Shown here piece by piece: positions 1-12,534 of a DNA stretch of 64,000 bases. The notes beneath the pieces were generated by a model, which searched no databases, had not been told where the DNA came from, and saw only the letters and a list, made by a program, of their open reading frames with translations. A program made the position numbers and the translations under genes. Every line of letters begins with the position of its first letter. Position 1 is the stretch's first letter. Origin of the DNA: Durusdinium trenchii (taxonomy: Eukaryota; Sar; Dinophyceae; Suessiales; Symbiodiniaceae); the NCBI GenBank assembly GCA_963970005.1, contig CAXAMN010021001.1:1002800-1066799 (forward strand), written 5' to 3'.

Positions 1-3000
1 ATGCACAGATCTTCGATGATGGAAAAGCCAAGACGTCCACATCGAAGTGAGAGCTGCCAGGGCTTTTTCGAGAGGGGCACTCTGGAGTGAGTGTACTGCA
101 AAGACTTGAGAAAGTGCATAGTGTAACTATGACTAATGGGGAAAGTCTTTTTTGCAAGAAACAAGCCTTAAGGTAAAAAAATATCACCCGCCTTAATTCA
201 TAGAAGCCAGATGCCTTTTGTGTTCGTGCATGTTTTTGCCATCCAACCAAACCTTGAGAATCCGCACGCGGTCAACATGCTGAGACCACTTAAAGAAAAT
301 AAGTTGTATGTCGAAATGAACCAGGTCGCATGTTGCCCTTTTCGATCTTGCCGATGTTCCGCTGTCGCATCTCTCGAGCGAGGGCGGGTGTGGTGAGGAT
401 TCGCTTGTGCCATGGTCTGAGGAAAAGGCTGCGAGGTGGACTTGGGCTCTTGTGGATAAGAGCAACCGAATTTCGAGGGTGAGGACACCCTATTCTTTTG
501 GTGTGGACACCATTGGTTGTTGAGGTACATTGAAAGGTGAACCTTGTCTTCATTGGAGTGGTCTCCAACCAGTTTTGGTTGAACCTCGTGGGCGAGGAAG
601 CTACCAATCCTTTTGTGAATATTTACCAAAATACAGTGTGTATATATATATATATGAAAAACATTGAAACACAATATATATATATACTGTATACATATGT
701 GTGAAAAAACAACAACAATAAAACACTTGGAACTGAATAACCCATGTAGAGGCAGATCAACTCCTCGGCCATGCGCGTGGTTGGCCTAGTGAGTGGTGGC
801 AAGGACAGCGGCAACTGATGTAGAGTGGTCCCCGGGTCTAGATGACTGTGGCACGGTTTTCTGTCTACATGTTCTAAATACATGGGGATCTACGAACTTC
901 TATCTATGACAGGGGGTCTATGGAACAGCCCGAGATCTCATTTTTTCACACCACTCAGATGCAATACATCCCTGGAATGTCTTCAGCCATAGGACTCCAT
1001 TTGGAATTTGCACTACTGAGCTGCTGGCATGTCTTGGATGGTAAGGAACTATCGCTCGCGCTGATGTGGGCTGATGTGTCGGAGTTGCGCAGTGGAATCA
1101 AAGGGAGCACCATGTTTTAATCAGGTTCACTGTGTGTTCCTTTTACTGTACAGTAAGTTGTTTGACGTAATAACGGTCTTTTCTATTGGATTCACTGTGT
1201 GTTTTTTTAATAGCAGGTTCAACAAATGGATTCACTTTGTTTATTGAATTGTGTGGTCACTCTGTTGACAGATCATTCAGCTATGACGTGGCGTATCTCA
1301 ATTACCCGCGACAAAGGTGTTCTCCATTTCCTGACGTTTTGGCCCAGCCCGGCTGCCACAGGGGTTTATGAACCAGTTAACTTTGCCCAGCATTGAGAAA
1401 AAATTGAGGTTCCCCTTCTATTTGGATGAAAGCGTACCACGACCGTGTACCTCCTGAACACCTTAAGAGCATCGCAGGAATCATCGCGCCCTGATAGTTT
1501 GTGTTTTGTTTTGGCGCTCGGAATACATCAGCGAAACCACATTCGATGTACATCAGTTGACTCAGTAGTTGACTCGTCACTTGACCAAGCGTGGGTCGTT
1601 GCTCTACAGATTCTGGAGCAACGTCAAGGTGGAGGTTCCTGGAATTCCAGTGCAATATATGCCACTAGATCCCCTCACACATAAATAGATAGCCTATATG
1701 TGACAGGATGCACCATCCATCAACATGATGCTGACATGTCTGGAACACTTCCAATGGGATTTCTTGGAGTATAACAATCACTTGCATTGGGGGTTGCACC
1801 GAAGTGCTTCGCACTTGGTATGTTACTTTGCGTTCCCTTCCCATGTGGCCCACCAGCGTGTGTTCACGGCCAGGTCACCACTTGAAGCATGAGATTTGTT
1901 GCTTGGCGCATTTGGCGCCTCCAGAAGGAGTCCTCGAGATGGATTCCTACATGTACCAAACAGCTCCTCGGTCTCTGAAGGCGCGACCGTTGACCGAGCG
2001 ACCTGGTGGCGGTCGAACGAGTTTTCGCGGCCGTGGACGACCGGACTGGGCTCGGGGGCTCCAGGTTTTTGGACAGTCAGATGCCCAGGTGGCTTGATAA
2101 GATCGATGTCTGGCCATTTGGGAATTGAGCCAAGGGAGTAAGTCCAAACCGATATGGAGTTGCTTTTGGCTCTTGGTCGATGACTTTGGATGGAGTCGCC
2201 TGGGAGTTGGTTGAAGAGTTAGAAGGACACATGTAGAACAACCCTCGATGATCCTCAACGACCACAAATATCTCATAATGATCCATATAATAAACTGATC
2301 CAATCTGATCAAACATGGACGCTCAGGTCTTGTTTTGAAGGCAGCTCTTTCTTGTTGTGAATCCTTACGACCCCTTTTTTTGTCCTTTGACAATGTAAAG
2401 GAGATGTTTCAACTTGTCATTACTGTAGTTGGACTGGGTTAAAAGTCGTCAAGGCAACACATGGACCACCTCTTCTTGTGAATCCTCCCGTGACTTCAGC
2501 ACCCAGGTAGGCTCTGAGTTGGTCACCTCTATCGCGGAGGCGTCACGTTGGTCACGCATGATGCTTGCGGTCAATGAATCAAAGTGTTGGGAACACCTTT
2601 TCTTTGGGGCGCATGCTACTTGCAGGTATACTATATATATAAAGTTATATACACCTCTATATAACACTACCATAGTTAAAGTTGCAAAATTGTTCGTTTT
2701 GTTGGGAGTAGCACCATTTGTTTCCCGCATGCATTGTGGGCGGACAATAGCAGATAGGATCTGATAAGATAGTTCCTTTTTGATGTGATGGATGGGACAT
2801 CAAATTGGCCTATAGGGGATGCTAACAGTGGGTTGCTTCAAGATCACATTGGTGTGGTATGAAACACTACACCTAAAGTATAAGCTTGTTTCATGATCAC
2901 ATCACTTTAGCCCTATAGGTACTTTGAGCACCTGATGATGTTCTTAGCTGTGGTATTGCTTCGGTCATTCGGCTGCATCATTGGGGTCCAAAAGGTGTGG

Positions 3001-3300
3001 TATTGGTGGTGTATCAAGCGTTCAACAGCAGGCAGAATTGATTCATGCATGCAAATCATCTAACAAATCAAGCTCATATTTTATTCAACTGCAGTCCCAC
3101 CGTTTGCATGTATATATATATATATATGTGTGTGTGGGTGTGCTGTGAACCAGCAGAATAGGTTGATATTAAACTAACCATGAAGCCAGTCAATAAGCAT
3201 GACTCGTCGTTCGGCAATATATATATATATACTGTATAATATATTGCCTTCACGTTTGATCTTGAAGCTGATATGACTTAGTATGCATATATGTGTATCC
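1..3300. other. AT-rich stretch without a recognisable gene
   Basis: I see no exon here that combines a family motif or strong coding composition with AG|G and G[TCA] splice borders. Contents are AT microsatellites (around 643-680, 2630-2660, 3112-3130), a hairpin at about 3213-3249 in which GGCAATATAT pairs with ATATATTGCC, and at 841-924 an inverted copy of a dispersed repeat also found at 15.7 and 49.0 kb. Short ORFs are scattered on both strands without support. Confidence 0.6.
841..924 (-). repeat. CCGTGCCACTATC dispersed repeat (family C), inverted copy
   Basis: The reverse complement reads ...CATAGACCCCCTGTCATAGA, AGTTCGTAGATCCCCATG, GACAGAAAACCGTGCCACAG, aligning with 15725-15798 with few gaps. 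No coding content. Confidence 0.6.
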
Positions 3301-3351
3301 TTACGTCACTCACCCTGGTCACTTACCGGCCCTGGTCGACCGGTGGCGCTG

Positions 3352-3431
3352 CAGGCCATGGGCTTACCTCTCGTGCGGCGCTGCATCGCCGGCGCGCCGA
3401 AGCGCTTGGACTCCGCGGAGTATGCGACTCG
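3352..3431 (+). CDS. Possible exon, unrecognised
   Basis: A short GC-rich island inside AT-rich sequence, preceded by a plausible acceptor (GCTGCAG|G) and containing GTATGC and GTGAAA donor candidates. All three frames are open for at least 23 codons, so the frame is not settled. The phase-0 reading begins AMGLPLVRRCIAGAPKRLDS. No family is recognised. It may be the 5' part of the gene whose clearer exons lie at 4.5-5.7 kb. What supports it is composition and splice context only. Confidence 0.25.
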
Positions 3432-4562
3432 GAGTGACTCCGGGGGAGAAGGTGAAAGGCCCAAGGGTGGGTATATAGTAAATACTCGAAGTACATACTC
3501 TTGGTGCAACTGATTCTATCTCCATCCATCGGCCTATTGGTCGGTTTGGTGTTCCGGCCCGGAGTTGGAGGGAAAGTGGGACACGACACGCCACGACAAG
3601 GAGGTGTGGGTTTTGACTGGGTTGGACTGGGTATGCTTTATAGGCGACTGGAGGGTGAAAGTGCGGTAGAGGCTAGGACTGGGACCTGTTTTGGATCAGG
3701 GGTCGAAACAGCATTCGACATAGATTGACATGGTGCTATGTGAGAATCTTTGTTGCAGGTAGTGCATTCCATTGAATCTAGGCAAGTCTTAGAGTTGTTA
3801 TGAATTGTGAACCAAGAAGGCAAGTGAACCTGGAGGAATAACAGTCCTGACATTTACTCACATACTTGCAATCAGGTCTTGCTAGGAATCCCCAACATCA
3901 GTGGACATAATGTGAACCAGCACTTCAAACTTACAAACTTCTTCAGCTTTCTCCAAACTGAGGCCCCAGAGGAAGGCGATGAGGTGGACTAGACGGATCA
4001 GGGATCGGAGTTGGAGAAGTTGGGAGAGTTTCTTAGATCCCTGGTCCAACACATTGAGCATTTGAGAGTTGGAGAAGTTGGGCAAGACACATCCAAGTTG
4101 TTTTGTTTTCATTGGGTTGGATGCGTTTTTTGCTGCGCTGCAACAATGTCAAGCTCGGGGCGATGTGATTTTGTACATGCTGCAGCTGATGAGAATCAAT
4201 TTCCACAGCCATGAATTCCGGCATGATGCAATGCCAAGATGGAGGTGTGGAAAGTTTCTGCAAACACATCCTACGGCCATCTAGATTTCAAGTATAATTA
4301 GTTGAACCAGGATCGAGAAACGTTCAACCGATTTTAGGCCTGATATGTTTGTTACTTTGGTGGCAACAAGAGCTGCTACAACCAACTAGATCAAACTGTT
4401 TGGCTGGCTGTAGCAGCTGTTCAAATCATTATTCCTCACCTCTAGTTTTTGATTGTATGTGATATTAATTAATGTTGTCGGATCTATCTATGTACTGTAT
4501 ATATAAATATCATCCCACAACCGTTTGTAGCGTCAAGCAAGAGGATCACGGTCAGCCCAGTG

Positions 4563-4733
4563 ATGCTTGAGACATCAGCGATATCACTCCACGCCTTCCA
4601 CGCCCTCCACGAGACGGCTTTTCAGAAGTGCATCGCCCGATGGATGGCTCCCGAAGTGCATCATACCTTGTCCCCCGGGCGCTTGGTCATCAATGTCACA
4701 GGCATCGACCATGCGCGCCTCTCGGCCAAGAAG
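4563..4733 (+). CDS. Exon of an unrecognised gene
   Basis: An open frame of 57 codons runs up to a canonical donor, AAG|GTATGA. It contains HALHETAFQKCIARWMAPEV and GRLVINVTGIDHARLSAKK, with amino-acid usage typical of a folded protein and a likely amphipathic helix (HALHETAFQKCIARWM). The ATG at 4563 could be a start, but the frame stays open upstream, so the true 5' border (perhaps CAG or GAG acceptors at about 4543-4560) is uncertain. The frame ends in phase 0, matching the next exon at 4992. I do not recognise the family. Confidence 0.55.
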
Positions 4734-4991
4734 GTATGACCGGACGTCTCGACCCCGTCTCCATGGTGGAGCCCTCCAGCTGCGGGGGAAATGAGAAATA
4801 CCTGGTGAGTTGAGGATCTCCTTCCAATTTATATACTGTACAGTGGTTAGCAGGACTGCAAGTCTTTCGCGAACAGTCCGCCATTCACTTGAGTACTCAT
4901 GGAAGGGATGCCGCTGCCATAGAGATGTAATCAGTTGCATGTCCATGTGTAGAAGATTGTCCACGGTCTTACCTTTGCCTTTTTTTAACAG

Positions 4992-5036
4992 GCCCCTCGT
5001 CCCTCGGATGAGGCCGGCCTCGCCGGCCTTGCTGAA
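4992..5036 (+). CDS. Short exon continuing the 4.5-kb gene
   Basis: A strong polypyrimidine tract and acceptor (TTTTTTTAACAG|G) precede 15 codons reading APRPSDEAGLAGLAE. The exon then ends at a GA donor (GAAGAT or GATCAA). Phase 0 on both sides agrees with the exon ending at 4733, giving ...LSAKK followed by APRPSDE. Function unknown. Confidence 0.55.
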
Positions 5037-5620
5037 GATCAATGACTCATCTCGTGACCGAAAACACCTGCAAATGAACAACAACGGCCTACCCATGTCC
5101 GTGTAGTTCAAGTCTAAAGTCTGACTGGGATTCCAACTACCCATTTTCACAAATGAGGCCCTTTGATTCTCAAACATTTAAGTGACTTAGCAGCTCGGAG
5201 CTTTACCCCAATCGCCAGGCCTACACAACACTTAGCGCTGTACGCTTTTCATGACTGCTAAAGAAATGTGTTCCTGAGTCTCGCAATGAATTCAGAATTG
5301 ATACATGCCCCATCAGGCCCCTGTAAAAAGACCAAGAGCATGTTATTATACAGTATCTTATTACAATATAGTATATCCGGAGCCCTTTGAGCCCTTTTTT
5401 TTGTGGGGGTACTAAGATCCTCCAACTCAGCATTTGGTGAACCCAAAGTCGGGAGGCATCTCTTTAAGCACCCTTCTGCAGCAGAAACATCATGAAAGTC
5501 GGGTCTGCCGGGTTCTGCCGGGTTCCACCGGTGGCAGAAGCCGGCAGGTGGAACCAACTCCGCTCCAACTCCGCTCACGGTGTAACCCTCTTAGGCGCCT
5601 TTGGGGACTTGGATGTGAAG

Positions 5621-5685
5621 GAAGATTGCGTGACCTTCCTTGCCAATGGCGAGAGAGTCTTTGGGCGGAGCGAGCATGGGTCACG
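5621..5685 (+). CDS. Probable third exon of the same unrecognised gene
   Basis: After GTGAAG|G the frame reads EDCVTFLANGERVFGRSEHG in phase 0, which is compatible with the exon ending at 5036. The 3' border is not fixed; a GT at about 5686 is one possibility. The frame stays open to about 5800 but becomes low-complexity and basic. A second acceptor at 5593-5594 (CTTAG|GC) would extend the exon 5' in the same frame but in a different phase. No family recognised. Confidence 0.35.
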
Positions 5686-5799
5686 GTGCACACCGGAGAA
5701 ACGGTGCGGTCCGGAGAACGTGGGGCGTGGGTCAAAGCTTAGACTCAGAAAGAACAAGAGAAAGGTCCTGTTTGTGTGCTTCAGCTACAATGAAACCAA

Positions 5800-8700
5800 C
5801 AATTAGCTGACTGTTGATAGATCATCTATGTATGATGATGTAAAAGGGAGAGAACGGATAGAAACTATACAGAATTTGAGGTCCTTTCGAAGGTGATCTC
5901 CCTGCTTAGGTCTGAGTCGAATGTCCTTTTTGTTTGCTTGCCTGGAGAATCTACCCAGACACTATGTGTATCTATGATGTTTTGCCTACAGCTGGGTGCT
6001 CGAAAAAGGCAACTACTCAGGGGGTGTATACCGATATATCTTCCATGATCCCATGAGGTGTTTGGTCTATAGGTGTCGTTGCGCTTGTTTCGCTTCGAGG
6101 TCCTTCTGAGCTTGGCACCTGGAACGCACCTTGAAGGAAATCACAGGCACTTCTTGTACAGCGAAACCACGAAGAGCTGGGAGGCGCTCAACAAATCTAA
6201 TCAAACAGCTCAAGATGGCCTTGGCACGAAACACCAGTTCCAAGGCTGGGCTTTTCCATCTGTTCGTTCCGCACTTCGTATCTAGTAGTCACTGGCCTTT
6301 TGTGGCCGTGTGGCCCTGGCCTTTCCTAGTCGGTGGGGAAGGGGAGATGAGAACGACCCCCCACTGTTCGCACTGTTGATGCCCGGTTCCATTCCGATCA
6401 TTCCTTGCGCACCAGCCAGTGATTTGGGACAGTGTATTGATGGCGTATCAGAGACTGTTCATTGCTTTTCGCTGGAGGAGTTTCTTCCTTTTGAGGATAG
6501 GCATGGATAGGCCAAGCAAGCACACGTCGAGTGAGTCATTGAGTGCCTGGGGCGACCACTCCTTGACGTTGCTGAGCCCTTTCCACCTAACCAGTCTACC
6601 ATTGAAAAATCATGAAAAAACACAATGTCAGTAGGACAGGCATCCAGAGGGCGCAGGTACGACATTTGCGCCAATCTGCCAACAATTGACCTTGACCATA
6701 TGTGGGCAGTATATATTGAATTATTATGATACACTATATAGCAGCATTGGATTGAAGAAAACACATTTTTTTGTACATCAGCAAAGTCATTTGAAGCATT
6801 TGACCCCTTTCGTCATTCAGACATCTCATCCTCACTCGATCTCTCAAGGATCCTCGATCTCGCTTTCCTCCGAGGATCAACACCAACGATTGCTCCGCTC
6901 GTGTCAGGACTCGATCGAGGAAATCATGTGCACCGAAAAATCACAGGAAGTCCAGCAGTGGCTAATCGTTAGAGGATCATGTAAATGATTCGAGGACCTG
7001 TTCGTAACCAAGATTCATTGTTCGGAAATGCACTCTGCGAACTACTCTCTTTTGTTCTTTTGTTTATCTCTCTCTCTCAAAGACTATATTCCACCCCATC
7101 CAGAGGTTCAAGGCTACAGTCTACTTGTCTACTTCTGAGGAGTGGAGTTGAAGCCAGTTGACAAAGACCAAAGAGCAATCCTTCCTAAACCTCCCAGGAA
7201 TATGGGGCCTCAATTTCCCCTCTACTTGTAGGGAGGATCTTGAAAACAACATGCAAAGGTAAATTGGTACAATTTTGCAAAAGCGAGGAAGATATTGAAT
7301 CTAAGGAACATAGATTGAAGCAACCGTTGTTTGGTTCTATGGTTCTGGCCATGGATGTTCACGCTTCTTGATCAATTGCCAGGAAAAAGGACCTCATCAT
7401 TGCCTGGCAATGCGAGGAACCGGAACGAGATGATCGTACCTGGGCCGCTCGAATCGCCCCACCAGGTTCGCCCGGATCGGTTCCATCGCCCCAAAACCCA
7501 GCTGCGCGGTTCCAAACCGTTGAAACACCGCGGGTGACGCGGTGGGTTTCGGTGGGTTTCGGCTCCGGACTCGAGTTCGACCAGGTTTTTTGCGGGACCC
7601 TGGATGCGGAAGCACCAGGGAGGATCATCGCGGCAGGGCGAGGCGGAACCATGAATATATACTTTTACAGTGGTTTCAGAGGCGAGAAATGGCACTGGCC
7701 CTTAAATACTGGCACCGAAAAAAGATGATTAGACAGATGGGGGTTCATCTAAACCACCTTAAACCACAGGCCTTTGTGCCCTCTATTCTCAATCCACGAT
7801 ATAACGAACCAAGGGGTGGTCGACCGATCCCATGGGTGATTCACTTGGTGTTGCGGGGGAGTCATGGTGAGTAGTCCCCATTTCTGGGGAAGTGGCTGTT
7901 CCTTATTTTTTGTTGGTTCCTTATAGTGGTTCTCAAATAGATAGAAACGGTTTCGAACACATTTTTAGAGGCGTTTGTCATTTTGGTTCACAGCCTAATT
8001 GTTCATGCCTGTCCAAGGAGCTGTAGGCGTAGAACTTGGATCGAGTCCAAGCTCATTGGGAGGATGTGGCCGAGGAATTAATTGATGGGTCATGGTTGCT
8101 TTCTTTGTTGGACAACAAGCATTTGCTTACATATTGCGTCAAGAGTGACTTCTAAGGTACCTGCATGCCGATCCTCACGGCGGGCCACTGGGCGAGCTCT
8201 CGAGGCATTTTTCGACTTTTGAATGTCCCATTGATTCTTGAAGTGGTCAAAACCCAGTAGAATGATACTACGCATGTGATGTGTATTCCAATATGTCTCC
8301 GACATGTGCATCACTGTAAAGACGACCGTCAACACATTCTGATGCCTTTGCAGTAGACCAGGCGAAACATAAGCGGCTTTTGGTGTCTAATATTATTTGC
8401 ATTTGTTTGACGCTTTCAGATACCTCGATCCTGTTGGACATGTATGGTCAAGCCAGCTGAGGCATAACACACAGCCCACCACCTCAAGTCTCACCGATGT
8501 CGAAAGAGGCGACGTTGGTGGGGACTCCATCTTGCGTTGTCAGCTGCTTTCATTCCAGTTCAGACATAACTCATGCGAAACTATGTTTCTCTGCTCATTG
8601 CTTGTCTATTTCAGTACCCAGGCCAATGCAACAGCCTGCAACTAATCAATCATGGCACTCGGGCAACAGTGTGAACTTTCTGGAAGGAATGCCACAAATT

Positions 8701-9340
8701 GTTGGCTCTATTATATAACTGGAGATCGAGGACTGACTGACCAGCTGACTGACTGGAGTCTGTTTGGTGCCTTAAATACTGCAGAAAGGGACAATGCCTG
8801 AAAGTTGTGTTTATCAACTGGTTTGATTTGTGAACATGTCCAATTGCCTTTGTACCCCTCCTTTGAAGTTGTAACATGGCAGCCCTGAAAGAAAACAATG
8901 GGGCTAGATCACAAAATCCCACCCATGCAGACGATGCAGGTGCATTTTGCATGTGCTGCTTCGGTGAGATGGGCAGCTGAAAAACTGGCGATCTTGCAGA
9001 TACCAGAAACAGCTGAAGGCGCTGATGGCACCTAATGAAACAGCCAATTTGCTGCTGGTGCCATGGCACTCCCATGGCACTGATGGCTGTTGACAGTCGG
9101 TTGCGGCACTGATGGATGTGGACAGGTGACCGGATGTGGAGGGAAAAACACTCGAAAGTGTTCCTTCTGTCTTCAGAACACCTGACAGATCCAACGAGTT
9201 CAAAGCTTTTGATTGGTTCCAGTGAAGCCGGTCGCCGCCCGCCCTCTTTTCGAACGATGGCCACACCGAGGTGGGGCATAGGATGGATGTCGTTGACTCG
9301 GTTCCTTCATGTGGTGCCATCCTCTTGACTCGTGGCCTCC
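5800..9340. other. Long stretch with no secure exon
   Basis: Mostly mixed-composition, intron-like DNA. A GC-rich block at 7400-7660, rich in GGTTC/CGGTT words, is open in several frames on both strands but shows no convincing exon. At 7665-7699 lies one copy of GTGGTTTCAGAGG(C/T)GAGAAATGGCACTGG; the other copy is at 10050-10080. The 209-codon minus-strand ORF at 8650-9279 is within chance expectation and has no recognisable domain. Confidence 0.5.
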
Positions 9341-9351
9341 TCCTCAGACAG

Positions 9352-9487
9352 GGTCTCCGTCTGGCGATCCGTCCAGTGGAGCAGACCGGTCGAGTCCTTC
9401 GGTGCCAGGCTTCCAGCGTTTCAAGGCAGAGGTCGGCCTGGCCGAGTTGGCCTTCTATGCGTGTGAGACTGAGAGACGGTGGAACTC
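9352..9487 (+). CDS. Exon: Ser/Pro-rich linker then helix, unrecognised gene
   Basis: A pyrimidine-rich acceptor (CCTCCTCAGACAG|G) leads into a Gly/Ser/Pro-rich segment (SPSGDPSSGADRSSPSVP) and then a helix-like stretch (FQRFKAEVGLAELAFYACE). The exon ends at the donor CTC|GTAGGC in phase 2. The change from a disordered linker to an ordered helix within one frame, and the phase match with the exon at 9685, support coding. Whether it belongs with the exons at 4.5-5.7 kb is unknown. Confidence 0.55.
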
Positions 9488-9684
9488 GTAGGCGACTCCG
9501 TGATCTCCGTGATCGCGGGACTCTATGATAATCTATGAGAATCTAGGAGGATTTGATATGATTTGATAGTGGATTTGTTTTTTCTTGTCGTTTGATGGTC
9601 GGACCTTCAGTTTCTTGGGGTCTGCCTAAGCTGGTCGTCCTTCGCATCGGTCCTGCCGTTTTCCTTCCTTCCTGCGCGCACGAG

Positions 9685-9773
9685 GCTTCGCCTGGCCAGG
9701 CTCGGCACGCCAAAGGCGCTGTGGCCGCAGCTCCAGGCCGCGGAGGCACAGCTGAGTGAGGCCCTGAGGCGCG
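9685..9773 (+). CDS. Helical exon following 9352-9487
   Basis: The acceptor CACGAG|G joins the preceding exon in frame: TC plus G makes Ser, then LRLARLGTPKALWPQL and QAAEAQLSEALRRGG. It is strongly helical and rich in Ala, Leu and Glu. The 3' end is probably a GT or GC donor at 9769-9775. The frame stays open much further (to about 9958) but loses coding character. Not a family I recognise. Confidence 0.5.
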
Positions 9774-9779
9774 GTGGAA

Positions 9780-12530
9780 CGACCTACCCTCGCTCGGCAC
9801 GAGTTCGCCGGTCTACTGTGCTTTCAGAGAGCTCGAGCAGGGTCCAGATCACTCTAAGTCTAAAGGGATCCTCACCCTCCGGTGCTTTGTTGGAGTCATC
9901 TGGTGAACCGTTGGCCCTTGGCCCTGCTATACCCCAGACGCTCCATGGGACAGCCATATAAAATCATATAAATGCCGCCTACATTGACCCCCCTAACCAC
10001 CACCCCAACTGATCGGCATATACGGCAGTCCCATGGAGCGTCTGGGTACTGTGGTTTCAGAGGTGAGAAATGGCACTGGTACTCCTATGCACCCCTACAT
10101 GTTGACGGGACAGGGGTGGGTGGGGTTTTGGCGGGGCAGTCCTCACCTTATAAGGATATCGTTGGAGCCCTAGGGGATGTCAAAATGATGATCCCAGTGT
10201 GCTGATGGGTCCAGGATGTACCTGGGGGAATTGGATGAGACTGGCGGCAACATTCACATCGAGACACGGGTGAGCTGACCGTGTTTGTCCGAGGTAGAAA
10301 CTGCGGGCCTAGAAACAGAACAAAACTGTATACAAGTCCAAGTAGATGTAAATGTCCCCAAGTATATACGGAAACTGTATGCGATTTATTGCAAAGGGAT
10401 GCAAAGGGGTATTCGGTATTCACGTTATTTTGGAGTCACTCTTATGCTTCAAACATGTCCAAATCGTCCCAAAACCGTCAATACCAGCAGACCCCAAACA
10501 TCCTTTAAAATATCTGAAATCTATCTCAGATCATAAACATCCGAGGCTTCTCGGCTTTCTCAAACGTTCCGAAGGCAGAGAGCAGCGGGTGAAGAGCCCC
10601 AGTTTGAGGCTGGGCGGAAAGGCCTTGGCGACGCCGGGAGGACCCCAATGGGGTTTGAGTCGAAGGAATCCGTTGCTGCCTCAAAGCAGATGTCCATTGG
10701 GTTTCAAAACACATGGGAGACCACCATGGGCACCTATAGCTGCAGTGACGTGTGTCAAGGATGAACTAGAGTAACTGTTTTTTTTCATGTATTTTCCTTG
10801 TTTTTGTGTTAGGCACACCCCACCCATGACATGGATTGGGAGAAGATATACTGTCAGACTTGCGGATCTCCATTGAGCAACGCCGCCACACAGGTCATGG
10901 CCTCCGTGTGGAGCACCGTGCAGCGTGTCTCGGAGAACTACGATCGCATGCACGCACAGCCAAACACAGAACTCCGAGATCTCTGCGATGTTCATGCTAT
11001 TTTGAGCATGAAATGAGCAAAGCCTTATCATATCTTATTATCATAAAGATCATAAGTCACCATGTGGGAATTGAGCCGAGAGTCTTATAGAAGGTCCTGA
11101 ACAAATACTGAGACACCCTCCCAAGTCTGGGGTTCATGGGGGTTCCAAAAGTCAGTCGTGCTTGAGGCCCTCAACTGGCCCGATTCCATGCCCCAGGCAT
11201 GCCGACCGGTGAGAAGGAACGCACTGTCTGTGCTGAAGATAGTCTCCGATCTGTGAAAAAGCACTTGTGTCTTGTGGGTTCTACCCGGGCGCGGTGGGCC
11301 ATACCCAGGCATCGCCGGCGCTGTGGAAGATGTGACCATGGAGGTGCCCAGACCCTTCCGGTGGGTGATGACAGACCGATGAGCCAGACCTCATGGGACA
11401 ACGTATCTCTGTTAGGGCAACGGGCCCAAGCACTTGCGTCGTATTGGATCCACAGCAAACAGATCCAAACACATAATACTGTACATCGTAATACTGTATC
11501 ATAATATGATACTATTATAGTAATATATATATACAATATATACACACATAATATTATATGTTTGTGTATTATATATTATATATATATATCACAATACAAT
11601 AAGATATTCATGATGGTTATATAATAGGTCTATATCAGGAGGCCAAGGGAGGGAGACTTGGCCTTCCACTGGCGCTTTCTCCGGGCGACGCGGCGCGAAA
11701 GCAGCGCCAGGTCGCAGAGGCGCCACTCTTGGGGATCGAGGCGGAATCGGAGATCTGGGCGGTCTGAGAGGAGAAGGAATTCCCCCCAAGAAAGGGATGG
11801 AACAAAGGTGAATGCCCGGCGAATTCCAGGCCAAAGGTGTTGAACATGTTTGATCACCCCACACTTGGGAGGTTAGAATCACATCTAAGTGGTAAATGAA
11901 AGGTATCCTAGCGGCTCCAAGCAATTGGGATCTCGTGTTGTACCGTGCTACAAACTGCTCCATTCGTGAGGAGTGACTGGACTCCCTCACCATAGAGGGT
12001 TGACCAATCAGAAAGACCCTGTGCATATCTTGATATGTCTTGTGTGGACCATCCAAATGCTTTTATGAGCGCCTCCAGTGGCGGCTTGCCTGCCGTTGAC
12101 TAGCCTGCTTGCATGTTTGACTGACTTTTCTCATTGGACATCAGGCTTGGTATGGCTTGATGTTTCCTCATTCTCAGCTTCATGGATGTGCTGATGTGTT
12201 TTCTCTTCATCCGAGCACAGAACAGCAGATGATGCAGAGTCATCAGACACAACAGGGCCGGAAAAGAGCTCAACTCCAGTCCTCTCCTCGAAGACTTGCG
12301 CATGTTGTCAACCCGAATTGAGGGCAGGAACCCAGGAACTTTGTCACCTTGTTGCCAGGTGACCAGACATATCTTGACATATCTCGACGTTGTGAAGTAG
12401 AAAGGGGACTTGCCAGATTCTACATGACTACCAGAAGTATATATATATATGCGCATACAAAACACACATATATACTATATGTATATTTATTTACTTATAT
12501 TCTTTTGTATTGCCTGTTCACTTGACACCC
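9780..12530. other. No gene recognised; repeat-bearing spacer or introns
   Basis: Contains the best-preserved copy of the CAGAC(G/A)CTCCATG MITE-like family (9930-10048), a repeated GTGGTTTCAGAGG motif, and GC-rich islands at 10560-10650 and 11650-11800 that are open on both strands without a clear exon. AT-rich microsatellites lie at 11500-11600 and 12440-12500. Confidence 0.5.
9930..10048. mobile_element. MITE-like element (family B), best copy
   Basis: A 19-bp perfect terminal inverted repeat: CCCAGACGCTCCATGGGAC at the left and GTCCCATGGAGCGTCTGGG at the right, each bordered by TA, consistent with a TA target duplication. The second half carries an interior polypyrimidine stretch (ATTGACCCCCCTAACCACCA). 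It has no ORF. It is a non-autonomous element by structure; no transposase is visible in the window. Confidence 0.75.
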
Positions 12531-12534
12531 GCAG

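Noticed and set aside
4584-5177. 197-codon minus-strand ORF
   Set aside because: It is antisense to two phase-compatible + strand exons with canonical borders (4563-4733 and 4992-5036), so it is a shadow.
8650-9279. 209-codon minus-strand ORF
   Set aside because: An ORF of this length is expected about once by chance in six frames of 64 kb. It has no domain, is opposite to all recognised genes, and has His/Gln/Arg-rich composition unlike the real exons.
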